Below are positions 48,053 to 59,193 of a stretch of 64,000 nt of DNA, in pieces. This DNA comes from Hedera helix. Its lineage: Eukaryota; Streptophyta; Magnoliopsida; Apiales; Araliaceae. The stretch is taken from NCBI GenBank assembly GCA_947179155.2, contig OX359282.1:26462221-26526220 (forward strand), written 5' to 3'. The position numbers and the translations under genes are program-made. Under the pieces are notes generated by a model. That model made no database searches. It was not told the origin of the DNA and saw only the letters and a list, made by a program, of their open reading frames with translations. How positions within the stretch are numbered: position 1 is the stretch's first letter; each line of letters begins with the position of its first letter.

Positions 48053-48250
48053 GAGATAAAGGGTATTTTGTTGTTTGGGAGTTTGTGAGAGATACGGAGT
48101 GAGGTAGCGTTTGAAAAGTGTGAGGAATGGGATATGGAGGGGGAGATAAGAAATTTGTGAGAAGGTTTGGAAGAGAAAAATATAAAGGAGGAATTTGATT
48201 GGGTAGATTTGGGTGAGGCTGGATACCCTCTATCTATCTTTCTCCGCCCT
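48053..48250 (-). promoter_or_regulatory. GUN4 5' UTR and promoter
   Basis: Upstream of the ATG on the minus strand, a TATA-like CCTTTATATTTTTC lies about 130 bp away (around 48176-48189). Further up is AAAGATAGATAGAGGG, two GATA motifs of the kind found in light-regulated plant promoters. Light control of GUN4 is known; that these motifs mediate it is inference. Confidence 0.45.
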
Positions 48251-49859
48251 ATTAAATTCCAATTTATTCATTTTTCATTCATGATTCATTTGACTTTATC
48301 ACTCACTTGGGATGCATAAAGCATACTCTTTTTTTTTGTTTTTTTTTGTTTTCTTTTAAAGAACTTATATTATTACTATTTAATTTTAAAAATAAATTTT
48401 GTCTCAAGTAGAGAGGAATTAAAGAAAATTTATTTTTAATATTTTTGTAGTCTCTGTTGAATTCTGATGAACGGTATATTCGAACGATTTTATACAAGTA
48501 AAAAAAGAGAGAGTTAAGTCACCTTAATAGAATGTACATGCATTCAATTGAGTTGTATAAAAGATAATTGAATGTCTTTACTAAATTAAAAAGTGCAAAA
48601 TGGCATACTTGCATGTTAGAGGGTTGGAGAGTCAAAGAAAAAGAAAATATTAGTAATACATTTTTCTCACAATAATACGTTTAAAAATATAATATTGTAA
48701 AATGACATATTATCCTTAAATTTATAATTAATATGTTATTATCATGCCACTACGAATAAAAAATATTTTAAAGAGTAAATATAATGTAAAAAAATAAAAC
48801 CACGTCATTGATGTTTACACATTTTGCATAAAAAAAAAAAATACAAAATCAATTGCAAGCTTTTGAGAATAATATAGAAGCTGAATGGCAGATATTAACT
48901 AAACATAATATAAGATATGATGATAATAACTTGTTATATAATTATGAAGTGAATAATTCATACTTTTGTATTATTTTATATAGGATTAGAATAAATTGCT
49001 CTCTCAAATAGACGCGCTAATATGGGATATAATTCATTGTCTGCCATATATCTAGGGCTGTAAACGAATGGTTTGTTCACGAACATATTTAGTTTGGTTC
49101 AAATTGGTTATCGAGTCGAGTTTGTATAAGATTTCAAGTTTGATTGATCGATTAAACATGTTCACAAATAATTAGATATCGATGCATGTGAATGCATAAG
49201 ATTAAGAGGTACTAAGGAAGGGATCCATATATTTTCACATTAATCACAATTTACATTTGATAAAAAAAATCAATTAATATATAATTTATTTTCTAAATGA
49301 GACTAAATTTCTGTAAGTGTATTTTGAATATTTGATGAATTTAGTGAGATGATATTGTGGTCATTAGTAGCCCATTAAAGTTCACATGCCTTAATCCCAT
49401 AGAAGCAACACCGAGTACTACTCACAGGCCACATCCCAACTATGATGATATGACCGACCAAATTTACGCAACCGACACATTTTACAAGGTCCACTTTGTA
49501 TATATCTAATGGGTCTTGGGTTGGGCTAACACAAGGCTCAACCCAATCTAATCAAATCAGTATTTGGGATTAATTGAACATAAGCCCAACCCATCCCTAT
49601 TTTTGGGTTAATCTCAAATTAATACCAGGTTGATGAACTTTGCCTTAATCTTCCTTTGCTTCACAGGAAAATCATTAGGCTATCCAGCAACGCCAGGAGC
49701 TCACACATGTTGAATAGTGTTTTTAGTAAATTACTGTTTTTTTTTGGGTGAAAAAAATGGGAGGTTAATAAGGTATTTCTTATCTGGACACATTGCACCT
49801 ACAACAATTATATACATAAAGGAACCTTCACCGTACCTATGCCGTACCTATGTCAGGAC
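48251..49859. other. Intergenic AT-rich sequence with a hAT-like end
   Basis: No gene. At about 49052 the phrase CTAGGGCTGTAAACGAATGG resembles the end of a plant hAT element, followed by TTGTTCACGAAC; no partner end was found. The remainder is unremarkable. Confidence 0.4.
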
Positions 49860-50149
49860 CGAAACTTAGAAGTCCCTTACGAGTAGTGTGTAGGACGTAG
49901 AATTGTCACCAGCTATCTGTTGTGGGTGAGAATCAAACCCAAGCTTTGAGGTATACGACCCACTTGGTAAGTTACTGTTCATCCCAAACCAACATGAAAC
50001 AAAGAAGGGGGTGAAAAGATTTAGGTAAAGCAAAATGAAAGAGAAACACCCAATTTTGTATCTAATTTTTTCAAAATCTATCATCAAAATCAACCGAATA
50101 AACCTTTTCTTGTATGTCAAGAAGGGTCATTATGCTATGCCATTATATA

Positions 50150-50650
50150 CCTATAAACTATAATGTAATGAAACAAGAATAAGAATCAGCTTGTTATTCT
50201 GGGGAAAAACAAGAGTGTTGCACTGAAAGATATAATCATGGATGTTATAGAAAAGAAAAGGGCAACCAGACCCCATTATTAATCTGTTGGGCAAGGAATA
50301 GAGATAATCAATTGTTGCATAGCGTGAGGTGAGTCTGGATAAGAACATCTGTTAAAAAATATATGAAAGATGATAAATTATAGAGAAGTGAGGAAGAGTG
50401 CTTAAACCTTAAAATACCTGGTTCAACTCACTTGTTTAAAATGACTCACATATAAAGACTATTTATAGGGCTCCTATGATATTTTTAAATCTACTTTAAT
50501 AATTACATGACTAAATATATGTACATGAACCTAACCATATATGTTTCAATATACTTCTAAATACATTCATGTACATACATGTATCATGAATTAACTTATT
50601 CATGTATCAACACAAATTAATAATATTAAATCAAGTTTATATTTTCAACA
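50150..50650 (-). repeat. LTR (probable 3' LTR) of a decayed retroelement
   Basis: In minus orientation it starts TGTTGAAAATATAAACTTGA at 50650, immediately after the purine tract AAGAAGGAG, which looks like a polypurine tract. A TATA box (CCTATAAATAG) lies at about 50459-50469. The left limit is not fixed. The combination suggests the 3' LTR of a copia-like or short non-autonomous element. Confidence 0.5.
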
Positions 50651-51697
50651 CTCCTTCTTAAACTTGATTTACTCCATATTTAAAAATCTCAAAAAAAATT
50701 AAGGGTCACAATATCGTAAAACCTTGTCTTCCGATTCCTTAAAATACAAGATTCTCTTTTGTCATCTCCATTGATGTATATGGCACAATTAATTAATTGT
50801 CTTGACATACTCGATTTTTTAACACGTTGAAATACTTTTATCATTTTTGCAATTTTCTTGGATATCGTAGGAATCTTCTTTCTTTTCTTCACTTTTCTGT
50901 CTCAACATTTATTTTTTACACATGCTTGGAATTTCTATTTGATCTTCTTTATCTTGTAATCTAACTTATCATGTTTTGCATATTTCATGAACTTCTTGTA
51001 TTGCTTCTCCATTTTACTATTTGCAAACTCCCTTTGATCATAATAATTCTCCATGTTAACCCATTCAATGTCTTCCACAAAATTTACCATTATAAATCCC
51101 AAATCAATTTTGACACACAAAATAGTTTTCTCATGCTCCTCCAAATTTTTGGAACCATCCTTTTTATCCTTTACGTCAACAATTCCTCAAAATCTGGACA
51201 TATCTACTAACTGAATTTTACTTTCTGGAACATCTGGAAAATAACTTTGAACAGGAAATAGAGTTACCTGAAACACAGAATAGCTCATCTCCGATAACTT
51301 GTCACTTGAACTTGATTGTTCATCAATCTCTCTGTTCTTTTGCATCAACTTGAGTACTCTCTTCAAAATCCTTATTTTTATTTTCTCCGCTTTTATCTTC
51401 AACGTTCGCGCTTTCATCAACACAAATCTTTTCGTCTTCTTCTTTCGAGACTTCTTTAAAAACATCTTTTTCACATTCTTTTTCCTCAACAAATTCATCA
51501 ATTTCTTCGAGAGATATCTCATCTTCTTCCATATATCGTACCCACGACTCTTTAGGTAACAGTGAATTTTTATAGTTATTGCAAATAGATTGAAGCTCAT
51601 TCCATAATTGAGCTAGAAAATCAAAACTTGCAACACTTTTCCAAACTTTTTCATGCATTACTCCTTGCAAAATTTCCCTTGTTCTTTTTTCTTTCAT
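50651..51697 (-). pseudogene. Decayed coding region of the same retroelement, unrecognised
   Basis: Minus-strand open segments at 51697-51323, 51144-50935 and 50892-50689 are rich in Lys and Glu. The longest (124 residues) reads REILQGVMHEKVWKSVASFD, then LAQLWNELQSICNN, followed by a strongly acidic tail (DEISLEEIDEFVEEKE). The start faintly recalls a copia gag, but I cannot assign it. Its position just upstream of a polypurine tract and LTR suggests it is the interior of a short retroelement. The overlapping frame 51600-51187 is a shadow. Confidence 0.35.
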
Positions 51698-52014
51698 TTC
51701 TCATACTTTTTTCAAAATACACTTTTCTGGATTTGTAATGACATCTTGCCATAAATTAAAAGCTCTATGATATGCTCAAATCCTTATATTCCAAACGTTA
51801 TAATTTCTAAACACTAATTTGTCACCGAACATAGAAAATATCATTTTTCTATAATTTATCTCTCCCGAACACTATCAATATAATGACTTTTGTGACGTGC
51901 TTCAACTCACAAACTTATTTTTCCAATTTCTTCTCAACTAGCGCATTCGCTAGATTGTGTTCCGGAGCTCTAACGTGCACACTTTACACTCACCCAGTGA
52001 AACTATTTGATAAG

Positions 52015-52560
52015 TATTAATATAATTAAATTAAATTAATTTAATTTAAATTAAATATAATTAAAATAAATTAAATTAAGTCAAATAAAATAAAAGTAAT
52101 ATAATATAATTAAAATAAATTAAGTTAAATTAAATATAATTAAAATAAATTAAGCAAAATAAAATATAATTAAATTAAATTAATCAAGTTAAATTAAATA
52201 TACTTAAAAAATTATATTCTTTAAAATCAAATCAAATAAAATTAATTTAATATAATTTAATATAATTAAATAAAATAAAATTAAGTGAAATTAAATAAAA
52301 TTAAGTGAAGTTAAATATAATTCAAAAAAAAATAAATTAAATAAAATTAAGTAAAATAAAATAAAATAAAATAAAATATAATAAAATTAATTTAATATAA
52401 TAAAATTAATTTAATATACTTAAATTAAATTAAATTAAATTAAGTTAAATTTATCATAATTAAAATAAAATAAAATAAAATAAAATTAATATAATATAAT
52501 TAAATTAAATATAATTAAAATTAAGTAAATTAAGTAAAATAAAATAAAATAAAATTAATT
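52015..52560. repeat. Low-complexity AAATTA/AAATATAATT repeat
   Basis: About 545 bp almost entirely A and T, built of words such as AAATTAAATTAA, AAATATAATT and AAAATAAAAT in varying order. It is a degenerate short-unit satellite, with almost no C or G (only occasional AAGT/AAGC). It abuts the left side of the CACTA-related region. Confidence 0.9.
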
Positions 52561-52570
52561 TAACGTTACT

Positions 52571-52800
52571 CGTTTGACATTCACTCGTAACGGGTGAATA
52601 TCGATTACTCTCAATTTAATCAAATCAGTTGTACATGCATTTTGGTTAGGATTTTAAAAATTCAATTGCGCTGTACGCAAAAAAAGTGTCTAATAAATTC
52701 AATTCCTTCTAATCACTTGTGCATGTACTTTGATTAGGAGCTTAGAAACCCGTTTGACATTCACTCACTATGAGTGAATACCGAATAGTCCCCTGTTTGG
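52571..52800. repeat. Two 180-bp-spaced repeats with embedded palindromes
   Basis: CGTTTGACATTCACTC occurs at 52571 and again at 52751, exactly 180 bp apart. Each is followed by a small palindrome (TTCACTCGTAACGGGTGAA and TTCACTCACTATGAGTGAA) and GAATA-C-G. A second word pair (ATCAGTTGTACATGCA near 52625 and ATCACTTGTGCATGTA near 52720) repeats between them. They lie about 350-580 bp upstream of the CACTA transposase gene. Confidence 0.8.
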
Positions 52801-53153
52801 GACTGTTGTTAGATGTTATGTCTCTCATTTAGGTTTGTGCCAACAATTTAAGTACGTTTTATTTGTTTTTGGGACTTTTCGCTGATATCTCTACATGTTC
52901 TTTGAGTGTATACTTAGCCTACGTTGACGTGGTCTATTTCGTGTACTTAGAGACCATGGGGAGGTGCTGTCGATTTTTTTTTGAAACAGAAAAAACGTGC
53001 TCAAGGTGTTGGCACAAGTGATGAGACGCATCTAGGAACGGGATAGAAGCCTGACCCGTATACTTAGAAGTTGAAGTCATGCATGAATCATGAATACACA
53101 CACATACGCTAAGCACCCTGGTTAATATGATATATCATATTGTTCAGTTAAAT

Positions 53154-54180
53154 ATGTCAGACGACTGGAGCTGGATGTACCGTAGAATACCGGTTGATGG
53201 TAGAGGATTACTACCTGAGTACCGTGATGGTGTGTCCAAATTTTTGAATTTTGCCAATGAACATGCTGATAATTCGAACGGAAAGATGAGATGCCCGTGT
53301 TTCAAATGTAAAAACCTGATTTGGAAGAAAGCCGACAACATTAAGTATGACTTGTATTCGTGTAGGTTTGTAGATGGATATTCTCTATGGATTCATCACA
53401 GAGAGTCAACTGAGTTCAGCGAAATAAGTAACAGTGTAGGCCAACCAATTCACGGGGATCGATACGATGATAATTATGATGTCGTGGAGATATTGGTTAA
53501 TGTGTATGGCCCTATCAATATTGATTGGGGTGCAAATGAGCAGTCGTCAATCACTGGTCATCAAGAACCAAAGGACACAACAGCAGCCTTTTACAATATG
53601 CTATCTGAATCTGCTGTCCCATTGTACGATGGAAATGAAAAACACACCAGGCTATCTGCAGTGACGAAGCTCTTACACTTCAAGAATGAGCATGGCTGCA
53701 GTGAGAGAGGTTTCAATGAGTTGCTTAGGCTTATCAGCGAGTTCTTACCAAAGGGTCACACTCTGCCCTCAAATTATTATGAAGTGAAAAAGATGGTAAA
53801 TGGTTTGAATTTGGGGTATACAAAGATTGATGCTTGTGAGCAGGATTGCATGTTATATTATGGGGCTGACATAGATAAACTGCAGTGTGACATTTGCAAC
53901 CTGCCTCGTTACAAGACAATTAAACGTGGGGGGAAAACTAAGCGTGTGCCTAAAAAAATCTTAAGATGCTTTCCTCTTGCGTCAAGACTTCAGCGTCTAT
54001 TCATGTCGACCCACACTGCTGCGCATATGACTTGGCATAAAACAAGGGACGTTGTGCCTGGTCAGTTGTCTCACCCCGCAGATGGAGATGAGTGGAAGAA
54101 GTTTGATGAAACTGATAATGAAGAAGTCGTGCCAGAATCCGAGGATGACTATGAAATTGATTCTGATGGGTTTGACGACG
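53154..54180 (+). pseudogene. CACTA (En/Spm) TNP2-type transposase, internally deleted
   Basis: TNP2-type proteins excise and insert CACTA transposons. The frame opens 27 bases earlier, but the ATG at 53154 (MSDDWSWMYRRI) fits the family start. It shows the transposase-associated domain (YRDGVSKFLNFANEHADN, MRCPCFKCKNLIW, FVDGYSLWIHH). The first part of the transposase region follows: TRLSAVTKLLHFKNEHGCSE, LPKGHTLPSNYYEVKK, CMLYYGADIDKLQCDIC and KILRCFPLASRLQRLFMS. After DEWKKFDE the frame jumps straight to an acidic tail (VPESEDDYEIDSDGFDD). The central catalytic part, normally several hundred residues, is missing. A donor-like GTATTA follows at 54180. Confidence 0.8.
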
Positions 54181-54274
54181 TATTAAATATAAACTTAAGA
54201 AGTATATTTTATGTAATTAAATTAATTAACTGCATATTAATTGCATATTATTTTTGTATTTCAGTAGTATATTT

Positions 54275-55019
54275 ATGGCTAGGCATACTGGTAGCGGTGG
54301 TCGCGGTGGTGGTCGTGCAGGATCCTTTGACGGTACCCAGGACGGGTCATCATCGTCAGGTAGTAGGTTTTCTTAAATATTAATTTGTTTTGCTTACTAT
54401 TTGACGGTAATGTTTTATGAATTGATTTATTAACTTTAATTATTCAATTTTACTTACAGATATTGCTCACCGACGTCCCCGAGGGACGAACCTTGGGTTA
54501 TTTGGCCGTCCGCCAGCCGTTGCGCATATTGTCTGCCTAGATGTCGACTCTGCGCAGTAAGTGTAAAATAGCGTTATGTTAAATTGAATTAATTAATTTT
54601 GTAAAACACATGTTATAACTTTGCGTTCTTTGTTTTGTATTGTAGTATTATGGATCCTGTGGCTAAGGCCACTTTACATGCCATCTGTTTGACACACCTC
54701 CCCATTGGCTGCATGCGATTTACGCAGTATGCGCAGCATGATGCCTCCTTCATGGATACCGTGTTACGTGAATTTCACGTAAGTTATTTTAAATAATTTA
54801 AACTGTATACGTACATATTACTTACACATTCCCTTCTTTTTCTGATAAGTTAGTTCTTTTTCTTAGATTTATTTTAGATATGAGGAGGGCTTCTCTCAGG
54901 CAGCCGACGACGGTGTTATTATTGCACATGTCACGAATAACTACGCCGGCTGGTTGTACGAGATGAGACATAGGGCTGCGCGGGCAGTTGTAGACCAGCC
55001 CGAGACTACTGTTCAAGAC
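54275..55019 (+). pseudogene. Second CACTA gene (TnpA-like position), cut by a retrotransposon
   Basis: Four exons with matching phases: 54275-54359, 54460-54556, 54646-54778 and 54867-55019. They encode a Gly/Arg-rich start (MARHTGSGGRGGGRAG), GLFGRPPAVAHIVCLDVDSA, ATLHAICLTHLPIGCMRFTQ, FMDTVLREFH, RYEEGFSQAADDGVIIAHV and YAGWLYEMRHRAARAV. The position, downstream of the TNP2 gene in the same direction, is that of the second protein of En/Spm-type elements, but I cannot match a domain. The last exon is cut by the LTR at 55020; the rest must lie beyond the window. It could instead be a captured host gene. Confidence 0.5.
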
Positions 55020-58000
55020 TGTAATGTCCTAGAATTTCCACATTTTTATTAATTTAAAATATTAATTTAATTTGCAACGAGATAGTTTTACGAGATTATT
55101 TAAATCCTTTTATGTGATTGATTAATTATGTGATTAAATAATTATGTAATTAATTACTAAAATTAATTAAAGGGGGTCACTAATATGTTATTAAATTAGT
55201 GAACAAACCCTAAAGTTTTAATATCAAAATAATTGATAAGTTTCCTATTAATTAAATATTCAATTAAATTGAATATAATGAGTGAATTAAATATAATAAA
55301 TTAATTAATATGATTATTAATTAATGTAAATAATGTGAAATATTAATAATAATATTTATTAGTCCATTTAGTAATTTAATACTAATGGGTTAGAATATTT
55401 AATTATTTATTCCATTTAATTATTTATTTAATCATGGATTGAATAATTAATGTATAAATTATTAAATTAGCCCAACATGGGTCAATTAGTAGCCCAAGTG
55501 GGGAATAATAAAATTTGACAATTTAGTAGCCCAAACAATTTAATAGAAGCCCAATTGGTATTTTAAATTAAAGCCCAATGATTGGCCCACTTGGAAAATA
55601 CTTAAATTAACTATTAATTGTTTAAAAAGTAAAAAGTGACATTTAATTTGGGACTTTTTGGAAGCCATCAGCCGAGCATCATGTGAATGAGGAGAGAGAA
55701 AATGATTTCTTTTATTTTCTTTTATTTATTTATTTAATTAAAGGTTGCTTGTTTTGATTTTTGGGAAAGTCTTTTCCCACAAAATCCTCACCAACTTAGT
55801 ATGGGCTAGCTTTCTTGTGTAAGTATCATTGTTATCTCATGATGGCAATTTTCATAGATATAGATTTTATATCTCTCCAAATTGTAAGTATACTTACAAT
55901 TTAGGAGCTTGTATTGGTCATTTCTTTTTCTTCCATTTTCTAAGCTAGAGAGAGTTTGAGAGCAAAATATTTTGAGAGAGAGCAAGAGAAGGAGAAGGAG
56001 TGCTAAGCTAGTTTATGTCTTCAAGATTCACAACATACTTTGGGAGAAAAAGAAGAATAGCCATTAAATTAAGGTAATAGTTATTTTAAATAAAGTGTTG
56101 TTTTTAAATTAAATAAATCATCATGTTAGTATAAACATGTTAATATGATTATTAATGTGTAGTGGTAATATTTATGTCATGCTTGAGTTTAATATGCTTG
56201 GTTTGTATTTTGGTATATTTTATATGCTAAAATGTGTATTTAATAGTGTGTAAACAAGTTTTGGAATTTATGTCCAAAAATATTTTTATAAAACTTAGGT
56301 TTGATGTTCTAATATTATAGAACATTAAATTATGAGAAAAACAAAGTTTGAATCACTCAAAATGGAGTTATATACAAAAAGTTATGATTTATGGTAGTTT
56401 ATGTGATGTAAAAATTTTTATAAAAAAATATTGATATTAAATCATGAAAAATTAATTTTTCATGTTATAAATTAATATAAGGTGATTGGTAATTTTTTTG
56501 GATTTTTATTGAAGAGTTAAAGATTTATTGAAGGTATAATTTTAATTAAAGTGTGTATAGCCGGAACTGTTCACATTCTGTTTGGAAGAAAAATTTTTAA
56601 CACTGGTCGCGCAATGCGCGAGGTACTGTTCACCGAGGACGCGGAGCCAAACGACGTCGTTTGGCGTCCGTAGAAAATTCACTCCGCGCGTACGCGCGGA
56701 AGCCGTTTCCGGCTTTTCAAAAACGGCGTCGTTTTGACCCGTAAAAACTGAAACGCGCGCCATGCGCGGTAATAAATTTTCGGCGAAATTACGATTCTGC
56801 CCCTCCGTGTTTTTCTTGGCAGAATTACCATTTTGCCCTCCGATCAGTTTTCTGATTATTTACGAAACTGCCATCGGTCCGGTTTTTCAACTTAATTACG
56901 AAAATGCCATTCGGGTTAATTTTAATTAATTTAAATATTTAAAAATTAATTTAAAATTATAACAAAAATAATAATAATACAAAAATAATATTGGGAAGGA
57001 TATTTTTCATTAAGTTTAATATTTAAATACTTTAAATATTAATCTAGTTAGCTAAACCATGGTTAAGTTAAATAAATTTATTATTTATTTATTATTTTAA
57101 ATGTTAATAATAAATAAAGATGATAAATTAGCAATTATTATTAAATGCCTATTAAATAATACTTAAAGAGAGATAAAATTTATAAATTAATTATTTATTA
57201 TTTAAAAATTATTAAATAATAAATAAGGATAATTAAGTAATTAATTATTATTTAATTAGCATTAAATAACGATTAATGGAAATTAAGTTATTAGAGTAAT
57301 AATTTATTATTTAATTTAAATAATAAATAAGAATGATTTGATTATTATTTAACCTTAAATAATAATTAAAATTAATTAAATAATTAATTATTATTTAATT
57401 GACATTAAATAATAATTAAAGAGGATTAAGATTAGTAAACTATTATTTAATTTCCTTAATTAAATAATAAGTAAGGTTAATTACTTAGTTAATTATTGGT
57501 TGATTAACATTAAATTAAAGAAGGTTAAAACTAAGTTAATAATTATTTATTATAATTAAATAATAAGTAAGTACAATTAGTTATTATTTATTTTAAATAA
57601 TAACTAGAGTTAATTAATTAATTTCTATTTAATCAATATTAAATAGTAATTAAATAGAGATTGAGTTAATAAAATAAATTAAATTTAATTATAATTTAAT
57701 TAAACAATTATAATAAGTTGTTTAAGGGTTTAATAAGTGTCCAACACTTAAGAAAAATATTTTCTAACTTATTAAATTATTAACCTAAAATGATTAAGTG
57801 TCTATAAGGTTAATAATATTGTTTTAACTAATGTAATTTATGTGTTAGTACTTATGTGGTAAATAAGTTCGTTATTAAGCGTATAATTATGCAAATACGT
57901 CGTACTAATTATTAGACCGACTTTATTAATGTTAGGTCTTTCAAAGCAAGTTAGTTAAAGCTAGACAATTATTGTAGCTGAGCAAACAGGCAAGTTCTCT

Positions 58001-58949
58001 AACCCTACTCAATTATTATCGTTGAACAAGTTTCCATACTTGTATTTATTGTTAAAGCTTGAAGTGGTTTAATTATTTAAAATTATTCCACATCCATATT
58101 GTTTATACAATCGCACTTAGTGCATTTGAAGCTTGTTAGTTCTTGATTCATGAACTGTATTAAAAATGTCTGAAGCTAATAGTTCAGCTAGACATTGCGT
58201 TTCTAAATTCAATAACTTGAATACTTTTAAAAGCTTATCCAAACCATTGTTGGGTGCGGATTTCTTATATTAAGTCTGAGAATTGAACAACCCTAAATTA
58301 GGGGATTTTGTGTCGGGAAACCGACTTTGGGCGCCAGTGACTAAATGTAATGCATATACAGCGGGTTGAATAGGCTGATCCCCTTGAAAACCAAACAACT
58401 CAAAGGGTCAGAGGAAACTCTATTATACCCTAGTTAGTTCAGGGTCCTTAGTGACCACTCAGCATTTTAAGATTCAAATATTCTGTTTATTAAAATTTGA
58501 ATCCTGTTTCATTCACAATTGTTATATCTATTGTTGAATCATTGATGATATTTCTCATTCATTCATGATATATTAAATCTTTATGATTGTTCTAAACTTG
58601 CTGAGCAAACTAGTTGCTCATTCTTGCTATATCATGAACCATTTTTCAGATAATCCTGATTGCTCAAAGAAGGATAAGGGAAAAGGAAAGGCCAGAGCTT
58701 AAGTAGTCTATGCATGCTAATTAGATGCTTAAATTTGTGTTTACTGTTGTTAAACCTTTTGTAATTCCTTATGATAGGAACTGTTTATGTTAAGGTTAAT
58801 AGACCCTGGTATTGTAACCTTTTTGTAAGGGAACCAATATGTATTATTCCGCGATATTTAAATGCAATGTATGTATTTAATTGTTAGTAATGTGTTGAAT
58901 AGTGAGAACCAAACTCGAGGTTATGGAACCCGGATTTGGGGTCGTCACA
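55020..58949 (+). repeat. 5' LTR (3930 bp) of the Tekay/Del-like element
   Basis: Starts TGTAATGTCCTAGAATTTCC and ends GGGGTCGTCACA, next to the primer-binding site. Its whole sequence is present, inverted, at 39193-43100. Most is AT-rich, apart from a GC-rich block at about 56570-56900 with palindromes such as AAACGACGTCGTTT and CCGCGCGTACGCGCGG. The frame at 56542-56763 on the minus strand is a product of that block. Confidence 0.9.
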
Positions 58950-58952
58950 GGT

Positions 58953-58964
58953 TGGTATCAGAGC
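58953..58964 (+). promoter_or_regulatory. Primer-binding site, initiator tRNA-Met
   Basis: TGGTATCAGAGC lies three bases inside the LTR end. It is complementary to the 3' end of plant initiator methionine tRNA, the commonest primer of plant LTR retrotransposons. Confidence 0.9.
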
Positions 58965-59193
58965 TGTAGGTTAGAAACGTTAGGATTTGCGAAACCTAAG
59001 TTATAACCTTAGTATTAAACTCATATCGAGTGCGTTAGAAGATGAATCGGGGAGATTCATCATGTTGTGTATTTTTGGAGATGGATTGAGAAAATCCATC
59101 GAGCCGAGATGTACATGATAAAATATCATTTCATTTCATCAATGAATATATTTTATTGCTGTACTAACGTGTGTTATTGTTTTATGATATAGG

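Noticed and set aside
48757..48775. CACTACGAATAAAAAATAT as a possible CACTA terminal repeat
   Set aside because: It is over 4 kb from the transposase gene with other repeats between, no inverted partner was found, and AT-rich sequence gives such words by chance.
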